Positions 26,007-33,925 of a stretch of DNA of 64,000 nt are shown in pieces (position 1 is the first letter of the stretch; every line of letters begins with the position of its first letter). The notes under the pieces were generated by a model, which saw only the letters and a list, made by a program, of their open reading frames with translations, was not told where the DNA came from and did not search any database. Source of the stretch: Streptomyces sp. CB02923 (GTDB taxonomy: Bacteria > Actinomycetota > Actinomycetes > Streptomycetales > Streptomycetaceae); NCBI RefSeq assembly GCF_001905005.1, contig NZ_LWKZ01000024.1, forward strand, positions 553,427 to 617,426, given 5' to 3'. A program made the position numbers and the translations under genes.

Positions 26007-26285
26007 TCAGTGCACAGAAGTGACGACTTCCTGTGCCGCGGACGGATCCTTCGCCGGCATATAGGTGTCCATGCCCTGCGCATCCATCACACTGATGACG
26101 CGGCGCCATTCAGAAATTTTCACGGCAACCAGCTCCGCAGCCCACAGACCGTCGAAGCAGTGGAACCCCAGATGAGCTTTACGCTCATTCTGCAGGGTTT
26201 CTTCTCGATCTTTCGCTTCGGCTCGGCTCATTCCCGTAGCCTGCTCCAGCACTTCCCGCCTGGCCGTACGCTCGAACTCCTGCAT
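26007..26285 (-). CDS. Small protein of unknown function
   Basis: A protein of 92 residues starting MQEFERTARREVLEQATGMS. It is charged and mostly helical at the N-terminus (many Glu/Arg, possible short coiled coil), with one hydrophobic stretch LWAAELVAVKISEW. GGAAGGA precedes the ATG at 26285, and a terminator follows its convergent neighbour. No family was recognised. Its position at the edge of region 1 suggests it marks the boundary or is an accessory gene of the cluster. Confidence 0.6.
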   Translation of the reverse strand: MQEFERTARREVLEQATGMSRAEAKDREETLQNERKAHLGFHCFDGLWAAELVAVKISEWRRVISVMDAQGMDTYMPAKDPSAAQEVVTSVH

Positions 26286-26779
26286 CGTTGAATCCTTCCA
26301 ATGATGGGGATTTATATTCGACGTCCAATCCGACAGCCGTCGGCACCGGGTCGACTTCTGCACTTCCAGGAACCCGGCAGGCGGAGCGTGCGCCGGAGCC
26401 AGCATGTCAAAGGACCTGCCGCCGCATCTGGCGAGTTCCCGACGTCATCCCCGCACCGGAACCGACGTCACTCGATGACGGGTGCCGCTGAAGAGCGTCC
26501 GGCATTATGCGCTGCCCCATACCTCTGGGCACCTTCCGCGCGGCCGCTTATCTCCCGGCGTCGTCCCGCGAAAACCGCCCACGATCTTCCTGTCCTGGGG
26601 CAGCGGCTGCCGATATTCCAGTGGGACTTCACCATTCCCGCCAGTCAGCGGCACCATTTCGAGGCTAACGGGCGGGCGGTTCTGCGGTGCCGGGTTCAAG
26701 CGATCCGGTTGTCCGATGATCATGACCATCGGTCCGGCGAACCGGCGAAACGGGGCCGGCGAACCTCGGCTCGACGGTG
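26286..26779. other. Intergenic region without a supported gene
   Basis: Several short frames exist on both strands, but none has a ribosome site together with recognisable protein features. It probably contains the promoter of the small minus-strand gene and degraded sequence continuous with the NB-ARC relic downstream. Confidence 0.4.
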
Positions 26780-27690
26780 GGGCCGGCGCCGGGCGCGGCC
26801 GGCGCACAGAGCACCGGCGAGCTCTCGCAGCAGCTCGCCGCGGCCTGGCGGGTAAAGAGCCTGGTAGACGGTTGTCGCCCGGCGGGTGGTGACCAGGATT
26901 CGGCCGCCCGGTACCCGGTCAACGAGGGGGCGGATGTGGTCGGGGTGGCCGACGTTGTCCAGCGCGATCAGCCGGCCATGGTGGCCGGCGAGCCAGTGCA
27001 GGGCGCGTTCCTTTTGCAGCTTCGTGGGCAGCTCGGTGAGTCCCGGTTGCAGGGCGACGGCCAGATCCCCGAGGCCCTTGTCGACCGCTGCCGAGCTGTC
27101 AGCGGTGATCCATTAGCGCAGGACGGCGGTGGTCCGGTGCGCGGCCCACTGCGCGGCCAGTGCGCTCTTGCCGACCCAGCCCAGCCCGTACACCGCGTGC
27201 AGCACCACCGCACCCGGGCCGGTGAACGCCGTATCCAGCATCTCCAGTTCGCCGGTGCGGCCGATGAAACCCGCAGTCCGGGGGATGTTCGACAAGCCGC
27301 TTCGGGGGGCGTCCGCGCCGTGCCCGCCCTGGGCGTGGTGTCCGTGCCTGGGAGTCTCGGATGCTCCTGCCCGCGGCATTCGACCCGCCTTCAGCCCGCA
27401 CCGACCTTGGCGGAACCTGGGCAGGTGACCGGACCACTGATGTCTTCAGCTGCCGCAGGGCGACTCCCAGCGCCAAGACTCCGGCCAATGAACCGGCCCC
27501 CCCCATGCCTGACTCGACCGTTCCAGGTCCGCGGCCGACACCCACACCAGCAACCCGACCGCCACACCAGCACCGGCAGCCGCCAGACCCCACCAACAAG
27601 CTCGCCGCCATCCGGCCACAAAGCCGCCCCCTCCTGCCAGACCATATGGCCTGACTCCCACCTGGAAGTACGCACTTGCTCGCCGCGCGC
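26780..27690 (-). pseudogene. NB-ARC ATPase pseudogene
   Basis: Reading minus, a membrane-anchor segment (WWGLAAAGAGVAVGLLVWVS) is followed, after a frame change, by GFIGRTGELEMLDTAF, the P-loop YGLGWVGKSALAAQW, then an in-frame TAA at about 27113-27115. The same frame continues with WITADSSAAVDKGLGDLAVA, Walker B LIALDNV and GRILVTTRR. This is the N-terminal half of a Streptomyces NB-ARC/TPR regulator. The stop, the frame change and the loss of everything after the sensor motif (including all TPRs) mark it as dead. Boundaries are approximate. Confidence 0.75.
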
Positions 27691-27768
27691 CGCTACCAAG
27701 GTGTGCCCGCGCCGGGTGGCGTGTCGCCGCCCGGCGCCGCCCCGTTAACGAGCGATCGTGGCACGAAC

Positions 27769-28035
27769 TCACGCTCCGCGCGAACAACGACGAAGGCGCT
27801 GGCGGGCAGGCCCGCGAGGCGGCTGACCGGGGCGGGCACGGGTGAGGCGGCCGCAGGCCATGCTCCACCGACCGGGACGCTCTTCGCGGGCGGCGTGGTC
27901 CACGCGACCGTCATGGACACGGACACGCCTGGGTTCCGTCGCTGCCCTGCGCAGCACCTCGGCCATCTCGTCGCGGACGGTTACCGGGGGCAGGGCCGGG
28001 CGCGGGCGAGAGAAGGAAGCTGTCGGCGGTGTCAT
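27769..28035 (-). CDS. Possible small unknown protein, downstream of a coupled frame
   Basis: Eighty-eight residues beginning MTPPTASFSRPRPALPPVTV, with a plausible helical segment RDEMAEVLRRAATEPRRV before an Arg/Gly-rich tail that looks frame-shifted. The ATG overlaps the stop of an upstream minus-strand frame (ending about 28032, last residues FTGFHIERPEAGR) as ATGA, the usual coupling signal. The upstream frame has no convincing start and may be a fragment. No function can be given. Confidence 0.3.
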   Translation of the reverse strand: MTPPTASFSRPRPALPPVTVRDEMAEVLRRAATEPRRVRVHDGRVDHAAREERPGRWSMACGRLTRARPGQPPRGPARQRLRRCSRGA

Positions 28036-28774
28036 CGGCCGGCCTCCGGTCGCTCAATGTGGAACCCGGTGAACTCGCGGCCGCCGCGCATAGCGGTCTC
28101 CTCCCGGAAGGCGGCTTCCTCCGCCGTACGTCGGGCCCGGAGCCGGTCGGGGGCGCTCGTCTTCCCGCTGCTCAGTGAGTGACTCTGCCGGGGATCGTGT
28201 GAATCGCGAGGCGGCGGGGCGACCACCTTGAGTTCTTGGGTGGGGCTCTTCAGGAAGTTTGCCCTGCTCAGCGGGCCCCAGCGGTGATCTGCTGGGGGCG
28301 AGCTGCTCGGTTCGCCCGGCCTGAGACGCTCATTGCGCCTGGTGGTGGCTGCCGAGGTGTGGCTGCGGCAGTACGCCGAGCGGTACGGCATCGGCGTGCA
28401 GCAGGCCGTCGCGCCGGCCCGGGCAGCGTCGACGTCTACCTGGACGCCGCTCTGGCTTCCCGCCGGCTGCTGTTCGGCCTGCTCCGCCCCTCGTTGAATC
28501 CCCAGCGTCACCCGCCCCATGCGCCGTCCTTGCCTCTCCGACGAAAGGGAGCGGGTGCCGAGACTGCCGGCGCTTTCGGCCGCTTCGGTGGCGAGTTCGC
28601 CCATGCTGTCGCGTTCGCCACCCTGGTAACGCCTGGGAACGAGCTGCGGCGCGAGATCTCGGCGGACGCAGTTCTCTCGAACATGGCTGCGAGCGAACCC
28701 ACGGCACCCGCATTCGGGCGACAGACCACACCTGATATCCAGCTCCCCCTGTACGAGAGGTACGGCTGCGCCAC
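28036..28774. other. Low-information region
   Basis: Overlapping frames on both strands with atypical composition. The only piece worth noting is the end of a minus-strand frame with RLRARRTAEEAAFREETAMR (28032 to about 28200), which may be the relic of a small gene coupled to the one below. Otherwise nothing is supported. Confidence 0.35.
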
Positions 28775-29143
28775 GTGACGGCCGACGGCTGCTGCACACC
28801 CGAAATCCGCGTTTCGGCCATGGTCACGTCGGAGGACGACCCGCCCCTGGCAAGGGTCGGTGTATTCGGCAAAGGAGCGCTCCCGCGCATTCCCAAGGCT
28901 TGCACTGCGTCCGAAACACTTGTGTTCGAAGCGCGCGGGCTCTCGTTGAACGCCATGACATCCCCGGACCACCCCTTCCTGGAGACCGCCATGCACCCTC
29001 TTCCCGCCCGCTCTGCTGCCCCCTCCCCTGGCCCTGCCGCCCTGGTCACTGTCTTCAGAGCCCGGGCCGGTGCCACCTCGCGCGCCCGCTGCGCCGCCGA
29101 TGTCATCCGTACCGGGCGCCCGGATACGAGGTGGGGAGCGTGA
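28775..29143 (+). CDS. Possible small ORF coupled to the ABC transporter
   Basis: A frame of 122 residues starting MTADGCCTPEIRVSAMVTSE, without recognised domains. Its stop overlaps the GTG start of the ABC transporter (GTGA), which could mean coupling or chance in GC-rich DNA. It was considered as an exported peptide, but no leader/core pattern stands out. Low confidence. Confidence 0.25.
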   Translation: MTADGCCTPEIRVSAMVTSEDDPPLARVGVFGKGALPRIPKACTASETLVFEARGLSLNAMTSPDHPFLETAMHPLPARSAAPSPGPAALVTVFRARAGATSRARCAADVIRTGRPDTRWGA

Positions 29144-31143
29144 GCGAGCCCACCGATGCACCAGCCGACCGCGTCCCCGAGCCGCGCACCGCCCCACGCG
29201 CGGCAGACGCAGTGTCCGGAGAGACGGCGCCTCCGAAAGCCGAGTCGGAAGCCGCAACGCAGCCCGACGGCGAGCCGCAGATGCGGTACGTCGACCTGAC
29301 CGGCCGCCATGAGGCGACCGGCCGCTCGATCCGGATGCGCGACATGGCCCGACGACTGCCGCAGCTGGTGCGGCGGTCACTGGCTCTGGCCTGGCGGGTC
29401 GACCGGCGAGCGACCGTCGGCCTGCTGCTGTGTCAGGCCGCAGCCGGTGTGATGCAGGCTCTCGGCCTGGTCGCCATCACCGGCACCCTCAGCGCCCTGC
29501 TGGCCACCGGAGCCGTCTACGACCGGATCCTGCACGCATGGCCGTCCGTGACCCTGCTGGCCGGCGCCGCCGGCATCCGCGCCCTGATGGGGATCACCGT
29601 CAGCTGGCTGTCCTCCCGGCTCGGCCCGCTGATGTCACGCGAGGCCGAGCAGATGCTGCTCACCGGCTGCGCCGAGGTGGAGCTGTGCGCCTACGACGAG
29701 CCCGACTTCAACCGCGACCGTGAAGCCGCCGACCGCGGAGCGCAGGTCACCGGTGACCTGATCGACGAGGGCCAGGACCTGATCGCCTCCAGCGCCAGCT
29801 TCCTCGCCGGGGCGGTCGTGCTCGCCGGAGTGCACCCGGTCCTTCTCCCGCTTCTGATGGCGGCCAGCCTGCCGCAGGCCCTGGCCCAGGTCAGCGCCGC
29901 CCGGGTGCGATATCTGGCGAACGCCCGAAGCAACGGCGATCAGCGGATGCTGTCGGTACTTCGTTGGCACATCTTCACCCGTGAGGCGGCCGACCAGATC
30001 CGCGCCGGCACCATGGGCCCCTTCCTGTCCGGCCGCTACCGCCAGACGGTCGCCCGGATCAACCGCGAGGACCGGGCCGCCGCCGACACGGGGGCACGCA
30101 TGTCTCTGGTCGGCGCGCTGTGCGGCGGGCTCCTGTCGGCGGTGGTGTGGACGGCGGTCGTGTGGCTGCTGGCCAGCGACCGCATCAGCGTCGGGCACGC
30201 CGGATCGGCAGTTTTCGCCCTGCAGACAGCCGGCCAGTCGGTCCGCGGGCTGGTGGCCATCGGAGCGCGCGCCGTACGCACCGGTCTGTACATGGACGAC
30301 TGGAGCGGCTTCCTCGACAAGGCGGGCGGCTACCGGATGCGCCGCGGCCCGCGCCGTCCCGAGCCGCCGAAGACCATCGAGATCAAAGCGGTCACCCACC
30401 GCTACTCGGGCAAAAACCGCGACGCACTGTCGAATGTGTCGCTCACTCTGCGCCGGGGCGAAGTCACCGCCCTGGTCGGCTTCAACGGCTCGGGGAAGTC
30501 GACCTTGGCCAAGCTCGTCAGCGGCCTGTACCTCCCCACGGACGGGCAGGTGCTGTGGGATGACGTACCCACCGGCGAGGCCGACCCGTATCAGCTGTGG
30601 CAGCAGGTGGCCCTGGTCCCGCAGGACTACGCGCACTGGCCGCTGACCGTGCGCGAGAACATCACCCAGGGGCAGCCCGCAGCACGGGGCGACGCCGCGG
30701 TGTGGGAGGCGTGCCAGGCCGCCGGTGCCGACGAGGTCGTCGGCCGGCTCGGCGCCGGTCTGGACACGCTGCTGGCCCGCGAGTGGCTCAACGGGGAGGA
30801 GCTGAGCGGCGGCCAGTGGCAGCGCGTCGCTCTCGCCAGGGCGTTCTTCCGCGAGGCCGGGCTGCTGGTGCTCGACGAGCCGACCGCGAACCTGGATCCG
30901 CGCGCCGAGTACCGGATCTTCCAGCGGCTGCGGGACCTCGCCCAGGACCGGGTGGTGCTGCTGGTGACCCATCGCATCACCAACGTGGCGGTTGCCGACC
31001 GGATCGTGGTCCTCGACGAGGGCAGCATCGTGCAGGAGGGCACCTACCACGACCTCGCCGAACAAGCCGGGCTGTTCAGGCAATTGTTGTCCTATCAGGT
31101 CACTGCGGGGGCGGACGACGAGAGCCGCGGAAGGTGCTCATGA
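29140..31143 (+). CDS. ABC transporter, fused permease and ATPase
   Basis: A protein of 667 residues. After a hydrophilic N-terminal tail of about 75 residues comes a six-helix type-1 exporter membrane domain (about 85-390). The ATPase domain follows, with Walker A GFNGSGKST, signature LSGGQWQRVALARA, Walker B LLVLDEPT and the H-loop THRI. It should function as a homodimer or with a partner. The GTG at 29140 follows GGGGAG. The stop overlaps the next gene's ATG (ATGA), linking it to the NUDIX protein. Type-1 exporters of this shape move lipids, drugs or peptides; no peptide precursor was found. Confidence 0.88.
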   Translation: MSEPTDAPADRVPEPRTAPRAADAVSGETAPPKAESEAATQPDGEPQMRYVDLTGRHEATGRSIRMRDMARRLPQLVRRSLALAWRVDRRATVGLLLCQAAAGVMQALGLVAITGTLSALLATGAVYDRILHAWPSVTLLAGAAGIRALMGITVSWLSSRLGPLMSREAEQMLLTGCAEVELCAYDEPDFNRDREAADRGAQVTGDLIDEGQDLIASSASFLAGAVVLAGVHPVLLPLLMAASLPQALAQVSAARVRYLANARSNGDQRMLSVLRWHIFTREAADQIRAGTMGPFLSGRYRQTVARINREDRAAADTGARMSLVGALCGGLLSAVVWTAVVWLLASDRISVGHAGSAVFALQTAGQSVRGLVAIGARAVRTGLYMDDWSGFLDKAGGYRMRRGPRRPEPPKTIEIKAVTHRYSGKNRDALSNVSLTLRRGEVTALVGFNGSGKSTLAKLVSGLYLPTDGQVLWDDVPTGEADPYQLWQQVALVPQDYAHWPLTVRENITQGQPAARGDAAVWEACQAAGADEVVGRLGAGLDTLLAREWLNGEELSGGQWQRVALARAFFREAGLLVLDEPTANLDPRAEYRIFQRLRDLAQDRVVLLVTHRITNVAVADRIVVLDEGSIVQEGTYHDLAEQAGLFRQLLSYQVTAGADDESRGRCS

Positions 31144-32864
31144 GCGGTCCCAGTAGGGCTCCGCACGGCCCAGCCGAGACGGTTACGTCGTCAGCCACGC
31201 ACCCCTCCGAGCACCCCACCCGAGGTGATCACGTGCCGCCCACCCGCTCCCACATCCGTGCGACCGTGGAGGCGTATCTGGCCCGGCATCCCGATGAGCG
31301 AGCTGCTCTGGCCGGGCTGCTGTCCGTCGTTGACGGCAGTGATGATCCGTATCACCGGTCCACGATGCCCTGCCACGTCACCTGCAGTGCGGTCGTCATC
31401 GACCGTGATCGGCGGGTGCTGCACACCGGGCACCAGGCATCGGAGAAGCTGCTCGCGCCGGGCGGCCACGTCGAGAAGGGCCCGACCCTCCTGGCCGCGG
31501 CCCTGTGGGCAGTGTGCGAGGAAGCCGGGTTGTGCCCCGGCGACCTGTGCCTGACCCGGCAGTTCCTCGGTGATCCGATCGACATCGACATCCACGACAT
31601 CGATACCGATCCAGCCAAGGGTGAACCCGCCCACCAGCACGTCGACTTCCGCTTCGCCTTCTGCCTCAGCGCCGAGCAGCCACCGCCCCTGGCACTGCAG
31701 GACGACGAGGTATGCGGTGCCCAGTGGCCGACGTTCGCAGACGTCGGGTCGCCGACCCTGCGCACCAAGCTCTTGGCGGCCGAAGCCCAGGGACTCGACG
31801 GGCGGCCGGAGCCCGTCAGCGCCTGCGTGGTGCTCCACGACGGCCACGGCCGCTACCTGCTGCATCTGCGGGACCAGCTCGACGGCATCTGGCAGCCGGG
31901 GACGTTTGCCCTTCTCGGCGGCCAATGCGACGTGGACGACGCGTCTTTGGAGGAGACTCTGCGAAGGGAGCTCGCCGAGGAGACCCCTGGCCTGGAACCT
32001 GTCGGTCTGGCCCCGTACGCCCTTGAGCATGCGACGAGCGTCGAGGGGCTGACAGTACCGGTTCAGGTCTACGCGGCCCGCTGGAGCGGCGATCCGGATG
32101 CGGTGGACTTGCAGGAGGGTGTGCTGCTGCGCTGGTTCGCCCCCGAGATGCTGGACCGGCTGCGCTTGAGCCCGGGTACCGCCGATCTGATCCGCCGGCA
32201 TGCGGCCCGGCACTCCCCGGTCGGCATACCGGCCGGCCGGGTGCGCCCGCAACGGCACAAAGCGGCAGAGCGGCACGCCGAGCCGCTGGACGTCCATCTG
32301 ATTCTGCGGCGGCAGTCCGGTAGCGGGCCGGAGATCCTGCTGTCGCGGCGGGCCGGCCCGGTGTATGCCAGCGGGCTGTGGCATCTGCCGTCCGGGCACC
32401 TGGACGGCCCGCACGAGGACGTCGTCACGGCCCTGGTGCGGGAGGCGCTGGAGGAGGCCGGCGTGGTCATCGACCCGGCGGATGTGCGGGCCGCCGTCAC
32501 CGTGCACCATCGCAGCCCCGGCGGGGCCTGCCGTACCGGCTTCTTCTTCGAGGTGCGGCAGTGGAAGGGCGAGCCCCGGATCGCGGAACCGGACCTGTGT
32601 GACGCGATGAATTGGGTGCCCTTGGATGCTCTGCCCGCGAAGATGGTGGCCTTCTGCCGTGCCGGCCTGGAGGCATACGTGGCCGGCGCCCGGCTCGCGG
32701 TCCACTTCCAACGGCCCGGTGATGCCATCGCCCACGACCCGGGCGCCGACCGTCTACGCCTCGTGCCGGCCGCCCCCGGGCCACCGGCAGTCCGTACGGC
32801 CGGCCCAGCCGACGCCGAAGGCATCACCGGCTGCGCTCCGCCTACGTCCCGTCCGAGCCCCTGA
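31140..32864 (+). CDS. Triple-NUDIX protein (3' end frameshifted)
   Basis: A protein of 574 residues with three NUDIX domains in tandem, roughly 80-205, 220-350 and 380-510. The boxes read GGHVEKGPTLLAAALWAVCE (domain 1, RE pair replaced by WA, so probably inactive), GGQCDVDDASLEETLRRELA (domain 2, RE and EE present) and a third with LVREALEEAGV. NUDIX enzymes split nucleoside diphosphates linked to another group. The last 25 residues before the stop are the out-of-frame beginning of a GNAT domain: one missing base near 32830 switches the frame. The intact ancestor may thus have been a NUDIX-GNAT fusion. It overlaps the ABC transporter stop. Confidence 0.8.
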   Translation: MSGPSRAPHGPAETVTSSATHPSEHPTRGDHVPPTRSHIRATVEAYLARHPDERAALAGLLSVVDGSDDPYHRSTMPCHVTCSAVVIDRDRRVLHTGHQASEKLLAPGGHVEKGPTLLAAALWAVCEEAGLCPGDLCLTRQFLGDPIDIDIHDIDTDPAKGEPAHQHVDFRFAFCLSAEQPPPLALQDDEVCGAQWPTFADVGSPTLRTKLLAAEAQGLDGRPEPVSACVVLHDGHGRYLLHLRDQLDGIWQPGTFALLGGQCDVDDASLEETLRRELAEETPGLEPVGLAPYALEHATSVEGLTVPVQVYAARWSGDPDAVDLQEGVLLRWFAPEMLDRLRLSPGTADLIRRHAARHSPVGIPAGRVRPQRHKAAERHAEPLDVHLILRRQSGSGPEILLSRRAGPVYASGLWHLPSGHLDGPHEDVVTALVREALEEAGVVIDPADVRAAVTVHHRSPGGACRTGFFFEVRQWKGEPRIAEPDLCDAMNWVPLDALPAKMVAFCRAGLEAYVAGARLAVHFQRPGDAIAHDPGADRLRLVPAAPGPPAVRTAGPADAEGITGCAPPTSRPSP

Positions 32865-33325
32865 GCGAGGAGCGCATCCGGTGGTGCACCAACGAGCCGG
32901 CATCGCGGCTGACATCGGCGGGCGACGCGCGAGCCTGCGTGATCGAGGTCCCGGACGGCTCGCTCGCGGCCTGCGCCCTTGGCCTCATCCACCCCGTACT
33001 GCCGGCGCCGGCCCACCCCAGGGGCCTGGCCGCCCGCGTGCGCGTCGTCGCCACGCAGCCGGACTTCAGGCGCCGCGGCTACGCCAGAGCCGTCGTGTCC
33101 GCACTGCTCGATCGCCTGCACGCCGATCACGTCACGCTGGTCGGCCTCCACGCCGGCGACGAGGCCGCACCCCTCTACCGCGAGCTGGGTTTCGAGGGCA
33201 GTCCCGCGCCGATGCGGATGACGCGGAAAGAATCGCCCGCCTTCCCGAACCAGTCCGCGAGCGGTCCCGCCGAACGACCGCAGCCGCGCCGTACCACCCG
33301 CCTTTCACCCAACGAGGAGCACTCT
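32826..33325 (+). pseudogene. Frameshifted GNAT acetyltransferase
   Basis: In the frame after the NUDIX stop one reads HRLRSAYVPSEPLSEERIRW, then ALGLIHPV, VVATQPDFRRRGYARAVVSA (acetyl-CoA loop RRRGYA) and PLYRELGFEG, a full GNAT core. The N-terminal VRTAGPADAEGI lies in the NUDIX frame. One inserted C near 32830 (ATCCACC for ATCACC) would join them. The frame then runs without a stop into the methyltransferase downstream. It is either a pseudogene, a programmed frameshift (no slippery heptamer is evident), or a sequencing error. Confidence 0.7.
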
Positions 33326-33889
33326 GTGGGCTACACCCGCAAGGACTGGTCCCAGCACTACACCGACGGCCACGGATTCCGGCCGCTAGGGGACGAGGAA
33401 AAGAAGCCCGGATCGAGCGCGCTGCACCGCCCGAGCAGGGCCGGGCCCTGCACGCCTGCTGCGGCACCGGAGAGCTGGCCGCCTTCCTGGCCTCGCTCGG
33501 GTACGCCGTCGACGGCGCCGACTTCGCCGACGGTGCCCTTGCGCGGGCGAGCACGGAGCGTGCCGGGGTGGAGGGGGTGCGCTGGCTGTGCCTGGACATC
33601 GAGCACGACGACCTGTCCGATCCGGCCGAGGACGGCTACGACCTCATCACACCGCGGGCGGTCCATCGCCTTCCTACACGACCGCGCCCGGGTCCTGCAC
33701 CGCCTGGCCACGCGGCTGCGCCAGGGCGGAGCGCTCGTCGTCATCACCCCCACCGTCACGAACACGCCCGACGAGCGGCGCCACATCGCCCTGGACGAAG
33801 ACGAACTGGAGGCCCTGGCCGACGGGTTTCACAGCGCCGAGCCGCGCGATGCGAAGGGCCTGGCGATGCTGCTCCTGCGCGAGCCGTGA
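33326..33889 (+). pseudogene. Methyltransferase with two frameshifts
   Basis: GTG at 33326, after CGAGGAGC, starts VGYTRKDWSQHYTDGHGFRP. A single-base loss near 33412 moves the frame to RIERAAPPEQGRALHACCGT (SAM motif with CCGTGEL) and later LCLDIEHDDLSD. Near 33655 the frame changes again to RSIAFLHDRARVLHRLATRL and QGGALVVITP, ending at 33889. Restored, it would be a class I SAM methyltransferase of about 190 residues. With the GNAT shift just upstream this makes three indels within about 850 bases, suggesting decay or locally poor sequence. Confidence 0.75.
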
Positions 33890-33925
33890 GCGTTCAGCGC
33901 CGAGGAGAAGGGCAGCCGCAGTAAG

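Noticed and set aside
28775..29143. RiPP (lanthipeptide-like) precursor next to the ABC transporter
   Set aside because: No modification enzyme is nearby and no leader/core pattern or repeated Cys/Ser/Thr motif is visible in the frame.
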